Assembly: GCA_913041945.1 (NCBI GenBank) | Contig: CAJWIT010000006.1 | Span: 1 to 59,208 of the forward strand | Source of the DNA: an uncultured Fidelibacterota bacterium | Lineage (GTDB): Bacteria > Fidelibacterota > Marinisomatia > Marinisomatales > UBA8229 | Direction: 5' to 3' | Length of the DNA stretch: 59,208 nucleotides | Part shown: positions 1 through 8,916 of the stretch, in pieces | Layout: each line of letters starts with the position of its first letter | Position numbering within the stretch: position 1 is the stretch's first letter | The notes under the pieces: model-generated | The model's input: the letters and a program-made list of their open reading frames with translations, nothing else | The model's database searches: none | Told to the model about the DNA's origin: nothing | Position numbers and translations under genes: made by a program

Positions 1-2
1 GC

Positions 3-581
3 AGATCAAATGGTATAGAACTATTCATTCAGAAAAAATATTCAAAAAACTGGTACGGGTCTTTGTCTTGGTCCCACTCAATTGCGGAAGGAGCAGATCC
101 CCGCTCTGATAAATACTACCCCTGGATATATGATTATGGTGATGTAGTGAACATCATCGGTGGGCACAAAGTCCGCTATGCTGATTATGGCTGGTATCGG
201 CAATTCAAGGAGAATATCTGGGCCAAGAGTTTTTCCTGGTTGCCCTTTATGCCCAGCGATGAATTTGAGATCAGTTTCAAGTTCCGATATATGGGTGGCC
301 GGCCTTTTACACCGAAAACTTATGATCACACCGTCCGTGATTGGTATGTGGAATCATCCCAGCCCTGGAACACAGAGCGATATGATCCCTATCTGCGTTT
401 AGATCTAATGCTGCAGCAGCGGTTTTATTTTAAACGGGTGAATATGGTAGTTTTTTGGGACTTCTTGAATGTCTTTAACACCGACAATCCCTGGGAATAT
501 ATTTACCTTACAGACGGTACAAAAGAAATGTACTGGCAGTATAAAACAATGCCTGTTGGTGGGATTATTCTTGAATTTTAA
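3..581 (+). CDS. TonB-dependent receptor, C-terminal part (partial)
   Basis: This is the 3' end of an outer-membrane beta-barrel receptor. The frame is open to the left edge of the window, so the start lies outside; the first in-frame TTG at 63 is internal. The visible part is rich in alternating aromatic and polar residues (for example KNWYGSLSWSHS and FKFRYMGGRPFTP), as in barrel strands of TonB-dependent receptors. It ends in a hydrophobic strand with a terminal Phe (GGIILEF), the usual outer-membrane insertion signature. The plug and substrate-determining parts are not visible, so no ligand can be named. It is followed by a long gene-free stretch. Confidence 0.75.
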   Translation, partial: RSNGIELFIQKKYSKNWYGSLSWSHSIAEGADPRSDKYYPWIYDYGDVVNIIGGHKVRYADYGWYRQFKENIWAKSFSWLPFMPSDEFEISFKFRYMGGRPFTPKTYDHTVRDWYVESSQPWNTERYDPYLRLDLMLQQRFYFKRVNMVVFWDFLNVFNTDNPWEYIYLTDGTKEMYWQYKTMPVGGIILEF

Positions 582-673
582 AAAGGACCACAAGAACAAC
601 ATGCAACCCCCTTTTATGGTTTGCCTAAAGGTGTCGGTTTATATTTATTAGTAGCTGGGCGGATTGTTTTATA

Positions 674-694
674 GAAGGAATAGTTTTTTCCTTC
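674..694 (+). terminator. Hairpin downstream of TonB receptor, possible terminator
   Basis: A perfect 7-bp inverted repeat, GAAGGAA and TTCCTTC, flanks a T-rich loop about 90 bases after the receptor stop codon. No clean run of T follows the stem, so it is only a weak candidate for transcription termination. Confidence 0.25.
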
Positions 695-812
695 ATAGAT
701 GAGAATTGTACACAAACATTAAAAAACTTTAAATTGTAAGATAAATATGTTTTAATTTTTTAAATATGGCAAAATCATACAGACATATCATCACTGATAT
801 AATACGCTGTAA

Positions 813-867
813 GTGGCACTTTGTATGGCAAAGTGCCCACAAGAATGCGTGGGACCTTCTAAAGGCC
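813..867 (+). promoter_or_regulatory. Structured leader with alternative stem-loops
   Basis: A strong hairpin spans 813-840: GTGG-CACTTTG pairs with CAAAGTGCCCAC with one bulged base and a TATGG loop. Its 3' arm end CCCAC (836-840) is also complementary to GTGGG (849-853), so two exclusive pairings are possible. A further stem, GG-A-CCTT with AAGG-CC (852-867), follows. It lies about 85-135 bases upstream of the E1 start, in the transcribed direction. It matches no riboswitch class I can recognise; it could also be a REP-like or decayed mobile-element remnant. Confidence 0.35.
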
Positions 868-949
868 TGAATCACAAGGGGGCTGTCATTGCGCAATTTT
901 TATGGAACTATCAACACATAGTTATGAATAAAACCCTTTAGGTAAATTA

Positions 950-2959
950 ATGAAAAAATTTCATAATTTTTCGAAAACCGATCTTACGACAATTTATAAA
1001 ACTATGGTGACGGCAAGAAAATTGGACACAAAGATGCTTACATTATTGAAACAGGGAAAAAGTTTTTTTCATATTGGTTGTTCTGGCCATGAAGCTGCCC
1101 AGTTAGCAGCGTCTCAGAATTTAAAACAGGGAAGGGACTGGGCGTACCCCTACTACCGGGATGCTGCATTTTGTCTTGGATTCGGAATGACACCAAGAGA
1201 ACAATTATTAAGCTTTTTAGCTCGAAAAGATGATCCAAATTCTGGAGGCCGGCAATTGCCCCAGCATTATGGACATAAGGACCTACAGATAGTCAGCCAA
1301 TCCAGCCCGACAGGAACTCAACTACTTCAGGCAGTTGGTTGTGCAATGACAAGGAAATGGGAAAAAACGAAAGAAATTGTGTATGTTTCATGTGGAGAGG
1401 GAACAACCAGCCAGGGAGATTTTCACGAAGCATTGAATTGGTCCAGTAGGGAGAAAATACCAGTACTTTTTCATGTTGAAGACAATAAATATGCCATCAG
1501 TGTTCATATTTCCGAACAAACATCAGGAAACTCTGTTTATACAATGGCCTCTGGTTATCAAAACCTGGAACGCTTTGATGTGGATGGAACTGATTTCTTC
1601 GAATCCTATCTTGCTTTCGAAAGTGCCACAGATAGAGCGAGAAAGGGGGAAGGACCATCTGTAGTTGTCAGTCATGTTGTACGATTACTAGCACATTCAT
1701 CATCTGACGACCAGAGAAAATATCGTTTGGAAGATGATTTGAAAAAGGATTCGGAAAAAGATCCAATAAAGAGATTTATAGAATCATGTAATGAAAATGG
1801 GATTATTAGATCAAAAGAATTTGAGGAAATTGATAAAGAAATTCAGAATCAAATTGACAAGGACGCTGCTTGGGCATTAGACCAGGAACATCCTGACGTA
1901 GGGACTGCCTTCGATTATGTATATTCAGGACAAAACATAAAAACTGTCGAACCAGAAAAGAAAAAAGCTTCAGATAAAATTGTTATGGTGGATGCAATTA
2001 ACCATGCATTAAATGAAGAAATGAACCAAAACGAAAAAATGGTTATCTATGGTCAGGATGTTGCTGATCCGAAGGGGGGAGTTTTTACTGCAACAAAAGG
2101 CCTTTCAGATACCTACGGGAAAGACCGCGTTTTTAACGCACCCCTAGCGGAATCTTCTATAATTGGTACTGCTGTAGGTATGGCTGTCACTGGCTGGAAG
2201 CCTGTAGTTGAAATTCAGTTTGGTGACTATATCTGGACAGGAATGATGCAAATCCGAAATGAAGTTGCCACGATGCGCTATCGTTCGAACAACAAGTGGA
2301 CCTGTCCTTTGGTCATCCGCGTTCCAGTTGGTGGTTACATACACGGTTCTCTTTGTCATAGCCAGTCTATTGATGGCTTTTTTGTTCATTTGCCGGGTAT
2401 TTATATTGCATATCCATCAACTGCTTCCGATGCAAAAGGGCTTTTGAAATCAGCATGTCGGATGAGCGATCCGGTGCTTTTTATGGAACATAAAGGTTTA
2501 TACCGCCAGGGATATTGCAGGACACCAGAACCAGATGAAAATTTCCTTATACCATTTGGAAAAGCGCGCATAGTTCAGGAAGGAAACAAACTGACCATTA
2601 TCACCTGGGGCGCTATGGTGCAAAAAGCAATTGAAGCAGCAAAAGAGATAGATATCAGTACGGGTGCAGTTGAAATAATTGATTTACGAACACTAAATCC
2701 GCTGGACACGGAAACCATCGGAACTTCTTTGGAAAAAACAGGGAGGGCGCTGATCGTTTATGAAGACAACATTACCAATGGCCCGGGGGCAGAAATTGCA
2801 GCAATTATTTCACATGATTATTTTGAATTATTGGATGGACCAATAAAAAGAGTAGCTGCGAAAGATGTTCCAATACCATTTAATTGGTATTTGGAAGAAA
2901 AAGTGTTACCCCAAAAATCTGATATCGTCTCAGCAATAACAGAACTAATGGAGTATTAG
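950..2959 (+). CDS. Fused 2-oxoacid dehydrogenase E1 (alpha + beta)
   Basis: This is a thiamine-diphosphate decarboxylase of the branched-chain 2-oxoacid or pyruvate dehydrogenase type, with both E1 subunits in one 669-aa chain. Residues about 10-320 form the alpha part, with the TPP/Mg motif beginning GEGTTSQGDFHEA (near 149) and ending DNKYAIS (near 180). Residues about 345-669 form the beta part (GQDVADPKGGVFTATKGL, then the PLAESSIIGTAVGMA segment). Its length fits the fused E1 form seen in several FCB bacteria. The E2 gene follows after one base. The product would transfer acyl groups to the lipoyl arm of that E2. Substrate cannot be read directly; branched-chain 2-oxoacids are the likeliest guess. 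Confidence 0.88.
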   Translation: MKKFHNFSKTDLTTIYKTMVTARKLDTKMLTLLKQGKSFFHIGCSGHEAAQLAASQNLKQGRDWAYPYYRDAAFCLGFGMTPREQLLSFLARKDDPNSGGRQLPQHYGHKDLQIVSQSSPTGTQLLQAVGCAMTRKWEKTKEIVYVSCGEGTTSQGDFHEALNWSSREKIPVLFHVEDNKYAISVHISEQTSGNSVYTMASGYQNLERFDVDGTDFFESYLAFESATDRARKGEGPSVVVSHVVRLLAHSSSDDQRKYRLEDDLKKDSEKDPIKRFIESCNENGIIRSKEFEEIDKEIQNQIDKDAAWALDQEHPDVGTAFDYVYSGQNIKTVEPEKKKASDKIVMVDAINHALNEEMNQNEKMVIYGQDVADPKGGVFTATKGLSDTYGKDRVFNAPLAESSIIGTAVGMAVTGWKPVVEIQFGDYIWTGMMQIRNEVATMRYRSNNKWTCPLVIRVPVGGYIHGSLCHSQSIDGFFVHLPGIYIAYPSTASDAKGLLKSACRMSDPVLFMEHKGLYRQGYCRTPEPDENFLIPFGKARIVQEGNKLTIITWGAMVQKAIEAAKEIDISTGAVEIIDLRTLNPLDTETIGTSLEKTGRALIVYEDNITNGPGAEIAAIISHDYFELLDGPIKRVAAKDVPIPFNWYLEEKVLPQKSDIVSAITELMEY

Positions 2960-2960
2960 T

Positions 2961-4253
2961 ATGGTTTTTGATGTTGTCATGCCTAAAATGGGTGAATCCA
3001 TAATAGAAGGTACTATTTTGGAGTGGAGGAAAAAAGTAGGAGACAGCATTGAAGTGGATGAAACTTTGCTTGAAATTGGAACAGACAAGGTAGATTCGGA
3101 AATTCCATCCCCTGTCTCGGGGAAAGTCGTGAGACTTTTGGCTGAACCAAAGGATGTGATTGAAGTTGGAAGGATCATCGCTCAAATTGATTCAGATAAA
3201 GACAAAAAAACAGAAGAGGAAAAAGGCTCTTCACCTACCCAAGAAAAGCTACTGGAGGAAAAACAAATTGATAAACAGGCGGCAAAGGAGGGCTCCCAGA
3301 AAAAAGGCTCTACAGGTCAATCATTTTCAAAAGGAAAGAGAGGGTTTTTTACTTCTGTTGTAAGAAAAATTGCGACAAAAGAAGGAATTGGTTTTGATGA
3401 ATTGAATGCTATTTCCGGTTCGGGATCAAATAACCGGGTGACAAAACAGGACATTTTGACCTATATCAAATCAAAAAGTCCTAAAGAACCGCCTTCGATA
3501 ACTACCCCAAAAACAGTGGAGAATACAGTCAGTCTAGGGACGCTGGTTGATGAACGTGTAGAAATGGACCACACGCGAAAAATCATTGCTGAACACATGC
3601 GAAAAAGCGTGGACTCCTCTGCCCATGTGTATATTTTTTCGGAAGTTGATATGACTCACATCGTAAAATATGTTTCTAAGAATGGAAACAAATTTAAAGA
3701 AAAAGAGGGGTTTTCTTTAACATATACACCGTTCATTGTTTTTGGTTGCATTCAAGCTCTTTTAGGTAGCAAGGATATGAACAGCTCTCTGGAAGGGACC
3801 ACAATAGTTAGAAAGAAAAATGTAAACATTGGAATTGCCGTAGCATTGGAAGAAGGTCTTATGGTTCCTGTTTTGTCCGAATGTGAAAAATTAGATTTTT
3901 TCCAGTTGGCGCACAAGCTACAGGATTTAGTCAAACGAACCAGAGAAAAAAAAATTTCCCCGGAAGAACTACAGGGATCAACATTCTCGATTTCAAATTT
4001 TGGTGTTTTTGATGTGATTTCCGGAACACCAATTATTAATCAACCAAATGTTGGAATTCTTGGCGTTGGTGCCATAAAGAAAAAACCGGCTGTTGTTTCG
4101 ACTGGCGAAGGAGACGAAATAGGCATACGAAACATGATGATGGTTTCCCTGGGGTTTGATCACAGGCTTATTGATGGCGCAGAGGGCAGCAAGTTTATTA
4201 CTTCTGTTTGTCAAAATTTAATTAATATAAATTTCCAATCATTAAATTTATAA
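2961..4253 (+). CDS. 2-oxoacid dehydrogenase E2, dihydrolipoamide acyltransferase
   Basis: This is the acyltransferase core of the complex begun by the preceding E1. The order is: an N-terminal lipoyl domain with the lipoylated Lys43 in EIGTDKVDSEIP; a charged Lys/Glu-rich linker (about 80-115); a peripheral-subunit-binding domain (about 130-165, KIATKEGIGFDELN then GSNNRVTKQDIL); and the catalytic domain ending in DHRLIDG (His401, Asp405). The binding domain implies a separate E3 lipoamide dehydrogenase, which is not encoded here. It starts one base after the E1 stop, so the two are co-transcribed. There is one lipoyl domain, and the 430-aa length is normal for branched-chain or generic E2. 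Confidence 0.9.
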   Translation: MVFDVVMPKMGESIIEGTILEWRKKVGDSIEVDETLLEIGTDKVDSEIPSPVSGKVVRLLAEPKDVIEVGRIIAQIDSDKDKKTEEEKGSSPTQEKLLEEKQIDKQAAKEGSQKKGSTGQSFSKGKRGFFTSVVRKIATKEGIGFDELNAISGSGSNNRVTKQDILTYIKSKSPKEPPSITTPKTVENTVSLGTLVDERVEMDHTRKIIAEHMRKSVDSSAHVYIFSEVDMTHIVKYVSKNGNKFKEKEGFSLTYTPFIVFGCIQALLGSKDMNSSLEGTTIVRKKNVNIGIAVALEEGLMVPVLSECEKLDFFQLAHKLQDLVKRTREKKISPEELQGSTFSISNFGVFDVISGTPIINQPNVGILGVGAIKKKPAVVSTGEGDEIGIRNMMMVSLGFDHRLIDGAEGSKFITSVCQNLININFQSLNL

Positions 4254-4333
4254 ATCAACCTCAAATTATAAACACCAAAAGGAGACGGGCGTTAAAGAGG
4301 GTTTCTTCTGACGTGCCATTATATATCTAGGCT

Positions 4334-5263
4334 TTATCCTTTTTGGACTGAGATGGCAGATGCAATCTTAGATCCTAGTCGGACATTGTTCAGCGCAAGA
4401 GAAACGTTTGTTTTTAGGCTTCGGCCCCCCGTTATTTCAACAATATAATTCAGGAGAAACGGCGTAATTTCTTTTCCTGTTATATTGTTTTTATTACACT
4501 CTTTGAGTGCCTCTTCAACATAGTCATCCATTTCTCTTTTGGGAATTTCGTCTCTTTTTTGTACGGGATTTGCGACAAGAATGCTGGATGACATTTCAAG
4601 CTTGCGATGTAATCGGAACAGAGAAGCAATTTCTTCGGAAGACTCTAGTTGTGTTTGTATGGAACAGCCGGAGGAACGTGAGTAAAATGCGGGGAAATCA
4701 CTTGTTCTGTATCCGACAACGGGCACAGAGGCTGTTTCGAGGGCTTCAAGGGTTTTTGGAATATCAAGAATGGCCTTGGCGCCAGAGGAAACGATGACAA
4801 TAGGGGACTTGCTAAGCTCTGTAATGTCCTGAGAGATATCGAATGTGGTTTCCGCTCCGCGATGTACACCGCCAATTCCACCAGTTGCCAAAACATGTAT
4901 TCCGGCCAGGTGTGCAAAGCGTGCAGCGGCAGAAACAGTGGTAGCCCCCGGCTGTTTTGTGCTTAAAACATAGCTTGTGTTTTGAACAGATGTTTTCACA
5001 ATGTTTTTTCCCTTTGCAAGGCGAACAATTTGGTCTTCCTGTATTCCTATATGAACAGCTCCATCAAATACGGCAACAACAGCAGGGACAACATTGAGCC
5101 CCCGGGCAATGCTCATGGCACTTAAGGCAAACTCTTTATTTTCCGGATATGGCATCCCGTGAGCGATTAGAGTAGACTCCATTGCTAAAATAGGCCTGTT
5201 TCGTTTTAAGGCCGTTTTCACATCGGCAGAAACGCATAAAGTTTCTTTTGTATTGTTTGTCAT
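4334..5263 (-). CDS. psuG: Pseudouridine-5'-phosphate glycosidase
   Basis: This enzyme reversibly splits pseudouridine 5'-phosphate into uracil and ribose 5-phosphate. The 309-aa protein matches the PsuG/IndA family along its length: Glu29 in AMESTLIAHGMPYP, the KQPGATTVSA segment, GGIGGVHRGAE, Asp146 in the DISQDITEL segment and Lys163 in SSGAKAILDI correspond to the conserved active-site positions. No pseudouridine kinase (psuK) or transporter lies beside it, so the catabolic partner must be elsewhere or absent. It is divergent from the MATE gene with 93 bases between the two starts. Confidence 0.92.
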   Translation of the reverse strand: MTNNTKETLCVSADVKTALKRNRPILAMESTLIAHGMPYPENKEFALSAMSIARGLNVVPAVVAVFDGAVHIGIQEDQIVRLAKGKNIVKTSVQNTSYVLSTKQPGATTVSAAARFAHLAGIHVLATGGIGGVHRGAETTFDISQDITELSKSPIVIVSSGAKAILDIPKTLEALETASVPVVGYRTSDFPAFYSRSSGCSIQTQLESSEEIASLFRLHRKLEMSSSILVANPVQKRDEIPKREMDDYVEEALKECNKNNITGKEITPFLLNYIVEITGGRSLKTNVSLALNNVRLGSKIASAISVQKG

Positions 5264-5356
5264 TGTGTTTTGATTGCTTGGTATTTTTATATTTTAGTGT
5301 TTCGAAAAGTCTTGTTAGTATAAGATACAATCGCAACTAATTTATAAATAAAAATA

Positions 5357-6793
5357 ATGGTATTAAAAATAATACAACCCCTTTTTCATCCACGAAATGT
5401 AGAAATTTCAAGAAAAATAAAAATGTTGGCACTGCCAATTATAGCAAGCAACCTGAGCCGGGTAGTTATGAATATGGCGGATGTGGCAATGGTAGGGCAG
5501 CTTGGCGCCCCAGCCCTGGCAGCGACAGGACTGGGCTCAATGCTGGTTTGGGCAGTGGTAAGTTTTGGCATAAGCCTGCGAACAGCCACACAAACCGTTG
5601 CATCCAGAAGGCTTGGTCAAAAGAAGTATCTAGAGTGCGGCACAGCAATGCACAATGGACACTTGTTGGCTTTTCTTTACGGGGTTCCGGCTGCGGCTGC
5701 AGGATATTTTTTTGCGAAACAATTTGTACCATTTTTCATCTCAGAAACAACAGTTACAAGACTTTGTATTGATTACACATCAGTTGCGCTTTTAAGTGTG
5801 TTCTTTTCGGCGTTTGGATTTGTATTCCAAGGATTCTACACAGGTGTTGAAAAGACATCCGTTCACATGAAAGTTACTGTGACAGCGAACCTTTTAAATG
5901 TTTATCTGAATGCCGGGCTGATTTATGGAAAGGAGGGTGTTCAGAGTTTTTTTAAATCTATTGAATTGGTGGATGTTTCCTGGGTCGGGGAATTATGGTC
6001 ATGGTATGATTTCCCGGAACTTGGGGTGAAGGGCGCTGCTACGGCCACCCTTATTTCATCGGCGTGGCTTGCTGTTCACTATTTGTTTTATCTGCTTAAA
6101 CCAGCCATTTATAAAAAATTTCATATTTTTTCCTTTACTTTAAATTGGAAAATGTTAAAAAGGCAAATAACCCTCGCTGTTCCACAGGGCTCACAACAAA
6201 TGATAGTAATGATAGGCTTTGTACTGTTTTTTAAAATTGTAGGAATAATAGGCGTAGCGGAGCTTGCAGCGGTCGAAATTGTTTTTACCATTCTCCAGAG
6301 TTCCTTCATGCCGGCAATAGGCGTTGGACAAGCCTGTGCTACACTTGTTGGAAAATATATGGGGGAAGAAAAAACAGAGAAAGCGGAAACAAGCATAGTT
6401 GAAAGTGTTCGCTGGTCTTTTTTAATTATGGGATCAGTTGGCGTTATGTTTCTGTTTATTCCTCAATATATTATTCCTATTTTTACCAACGATCCAAGGG
6501 TGATGGAAATAGGAGTTTATGCTTTGCGGATTGCTGCACTTGTACAGTTTGCAGATGCTGTAGGATTAACGCTTTGGTTTGCACTTTCTGGTGCTGGAAA
6601 TACATTTTTTCCAGCTGTTGTGGAAGCAGTAATTGTGTGGGGGTTTTTCTTGCCTGCTAGTTATGTTTCTGGCCTTGTTCTGGGTTTTGGATTTATGGGG
6701 CCATGGATAGCTTTTGTTGTGTATATCGTTTTGTTTGCAATTATTATGTTTTGGAAAATACGCAAGGGGGATTGGAAAAAAATAATAGTCTAG
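5357..6793 (+). CDS. MATE family efflux transporter
   Basis: This is an inner-membrane multidrug and toxic-compound exporter, expected to be driven by Na+ or H+. The 478-aa protein has about twelve hydrophobic segments in two halves, with MATE-type sequence in helix 1-2 (MADVAMVGQLGAPALAA) and in the second half (AAVEIVFTILQSSFMPAIG). A soluble stretch near residue 200 is slightly longer than in typical members. No strong ribosome site precedes the ATG. Substrate cannot be inferred, and the neighbours give no hint. Confidence 0.88.
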   Translation: MVLKIIQPLFHPRNVEISRKIKMLALPIIASNLSRVVMNMADVAMVGQLGAPALAATGLGSMLVWAVVSFGISLRTATQTVASRRLGQKKYLECGTAMHNGHLLAFLYGVPAAAAGYFFAKQFVPFFISETTVTRLCIDYTSVALLSVFFSAFGFVFQGFYTGVEKTSVHMKVTVTANLLNVYLNAGLIYGKEGVQSFFKSIELVDVSWVGELWSWYDFPELGVKGAATATLISSAWLAVHYLFYLLKPAIYKKFHIFSFTLNWKMLKRQITLAVPQGSQQMIVMIGFVLFFKIVGIIGVAELAAVEIVFTILQSSFMPAIGVGQACATLVGKYMGEEKTEKAETSIVESVRWSFLIMGSVGVMFLFIPQYIIPIFTNDPRVMEIGVYALRIAALVQFADAVGLTLWFALSGAGNTFFPAVVEAVIVWGFFLPASYVSGLVLGFGFMGPWIAFVVYIVLFAIIMFWKIRKGDWKKIIV

Positions 6794-6944
6794 TTTAAAA
6801 GATATTCACATTCATTTCTCTGAAAAAGAACAAAACAGGTTGGTAAAAAAAACTTATAAAACCACCCAGTTCACCCTAGTAAACAGTTAAAAACCTAGAG
6901 TAAATTTTATCTTAAATAATGTGAATCAAGTATATTTATGAAAC

Positions 6945-6952
6945 AGGAAGAG
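6945..6952 (+). promoter_or_regulatory. Shine-Dalgarno-like AGGAAGAG before the unusual PFOR start
   Basis: AGGAAGAG sits eight bases before an ATA codon at 6961 that is in frame with the PFOR alpha gene. It also lies inside a short ATG-started frame (6938-6964) that stops at TAG. It bears on which start is used; see the matching finding. Confidence 0.35.
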
Positions 6953-7023
6953 CACACACAATAGATAAAAAATCAAAAAGACCAAAATATCCCGGAATTA
7001 ATTCTACTGCTGACGGAGCTGCT

Positions 7024-8916
7024 ATGGTGGTATGGGTTGAGACTCATGTTACCCAGGGCGCCTGCGCCTACCCGATCACATCCTCGACAACCATGGGCTC
7101 AGGATATCAGTCCGTAGTAGCCAATGGCGGTACCAACATATGGGGCGAAAAGTTAGCATTTGTCGAGCTGGAATCAGAACATAGTTCCGCAACGACTTGT
7201 GAGGGTTTTGCCCTTGCGGGCGGAAGAGTAACCAATTTTACTTCCGGACAGGGCTTGGTTCTCATGAAAGAAGTACTGTACACCATTTCCGGCAAACGTC
7301 TTCCTGTTGTTTTTCATATTGGCGCCCGTGCACTCACCTCTCATTCCCTCAATGTGCATGCGGGCCATGATGATGTTATGGCAGTAACAGACTGCGGCTG
7401 GGGAATGCTGTTTGCCAGAAACGCACAGGAAGCCGGCGATATGGCCCTAATTGCAAGACGTACTTCAGAAAACAGCCAGACACCATTTTTAAATATCATG
7501 GATGGTTTTTTAACTACCCATACAATCCAGAATGTTACACTGCCAGAACCTGAGCTTATGAACAAATTTGTGCAAAACCCCAACGAGAAACTGGTCAATT
7601 TCATGGATCCATACCACCCCATCATGTCCGGTGTTGTGCAGAACCAGGATTCTTATATGAAAGGCAAGATTGCTCAGAGAAGCTATACAGATAAAATTGA
7701 AGAGAACCTGCTAAATAGTATGGACGAATACCACAAACTGACAGGGCGCAGATACGGGCTTATAGATGCACACAAGACTGAAGATGCTGAATATGTGCTT
7801 GTGGGAATGGGAACAATGACAGAAACAGCCCAAGCCTGTATAAACTATATTAGAAATGAAAAAAAAATAAAGGCAGGCGTACTTAATATTACCTCTTTTC
7901 GCCCATTCCCAGGCAGACAAATTGTAAGCACGCTAAATGGTATAAAGGCGTTCACAGTATTAGAACGAATGGACAACCCCCTGGCTGAGAGCAATCCCTT
8001 GACCATGGAAATAAAAGCAGCATTTGCGGATTTTTCTTCCCATTCGGATGATGAGAGAATTAGGATACCAAAAATATATTCGGGGTCTGCCGGTCTTGGA
8101 TCCAGAGATATTCGCCCAACGGATATTATTGCTGTGTTTGAGAACATGGTTGACGATGGAAAGCGCTATTTTGCCATTGGAATCGATCATGAACTGGGCC
8201 TGAAGACGGGAAAACATGTTGATGTACGCCCAAAAGGATCATTTTCCATGCGAGGGCACTCTGTCGGCGGGTATGGATCTGTAACAACCAACAAGGTTAT
8301 GGCAACCATTGTGGCAGATCTGTTTGATATGTATGTTCAGGCATATCCAAAGTACGGATCAGAGAAAAAGGGACTACCCACAACCTATTACCTCACCATC
8401 AGCCCGGAACCTGTGAGAACACACAATGAACTTGAATTTGTAGAATTTGTCCCTCTAAATGACGTAAATGCATTTAACCTAGCTAACCCCTTAAATGGGC
8501 TGAGAGAAAACAGCCTTCTCTTTGTTCAAACACACAAAACAGATATAGAAGATATTTGGAGTGATTTTCCTACATGGGCACAAAAAAAAATACGTGAAGA
8601 CAAAATTAGGGTACTGGCTCTGGATACAGTTAAGATCGCCCGGGAAGTATCCAGCCGTTCGGACCTTCTTCAACGCATGCAGGGGATTGTACTTTTGGGT
8701 ATTTTTCTGAAATCCACACCCTTTCTAGAGCAGTCAGGAATCAGCGAAAAAGAACTGATGAGGGGGGTAGAAAAATCCCTTAGAAAGTATTTTGGAAAAC
8801 GGGGTGAGCAAGTGGTACAGGACAATTTAAGTGCAGTAAAAAGAGGATTTACAGAAGTATTTGAAATTAAGCGCAGTCTGATTGAAAATAAAACAAAAGA
8901 GAAAATTGTTTCGTGA
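7024..8916 (+). CDS. Pyruvate:ferredoxin oxidoreductase, alpha-gamma subunit (domains I-II-III)
   Basis: This is one half of a 2-oxoacid (probably pyruvate) oxidoreductase that makes acyl-CoA, CO2 and reduced ferredoxin. Residues 1-215 are the N-terminal domain I (AYPITSSTTMGSG). About 255-350 is domain II (LVGMGTMTETAQA, then SFRPFPG). About 385-560 is the gamma domain III (FSMRGHSVGGYGSVTTNK), followed by a roughly 70-aa tail. The 7024 ATG is the first ordinary start, but 21 in-frame codons before it encode plausible family sequence (KYPGINSTADGAA), so the true N-terminus is probably upstream. No in-frame ATG, GTG or TTG lies between the in-frame stop at 6922 and 7024. The stop overlaps the next gene's GTG by four bases. 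Confidence 0.88.
   Translation: MVVWVETHVTQGACAYPITSSTTMGSGYQSVVANGGTNIWGEKLAFVELESEHSSATTCEGFALAGGRVTNFTSGQGLVLMKEVLYTISGKRLPVVFHIGARALTSHSLNVHAGHDDVMAVTDCGWGMLFARNAQEAGDMALIARRTSENSQTPFLNIMDGFLTTHTIQNVTLPEPELMNKFVQNPNEKLVNFMDPYHPIMSGVVQNQDSYMKGKIAQRSYTDKIEENLLNSMDEYHKLTGRRYGLIDAHKTEDAEYVLVGMGTMTETAQACINYIRNEKKIKAGVLNITSFRPFPGRQIVSTLNGIKAFTVLERMDNPLAESNPLTMEIKAAFADFSSHSDDERIRIPKIYSGSAGLGSRDIRPTDIIAVFENMVDDGKRYFAIGIDHELGLKTGKHVDVRPKGSFSMRGHSVGGYGSVTTNKVMATIVADLFDMYVQAYPKYGSEKKGLPTTYYLTISPEPVRTHNELEFVEFVPLNDVNAFNLANPLNGLRENSLLFVQTHKTDIEDIWSDFPTWAQKKIREDKIRVLALDTVKIAREVSSRSDLLQRMQGIVLLGIFLKSTPFLEQSGISEKELMRGVEKSLRKYFGKRGEQVVQDNLSAVKRGFTEVFEIKRSLIENKTKEKIVS

Larger units (their letters stand above)
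582..949. other. Gene-free stretch between TonB receptor and E1 gene
   Basis: This is the only gap over 300 bases in the window. I see no convincing reading frame. The first half is AT-rich and holds the 674-694 hairpin. The second half (about 800-900) is less AT-rich and holds the stem-loops described separately. The start codon of the E1 gene follows a weak TTTAGG-like ribosome site. Confidence 0.6.

Noticed and set aside
4254-4333. Possible terminator between the E2 and psuG genes
   Set aside because: GACGGGCGTT and GACGTGCC look related but do not form a stable stem followed by T residues.
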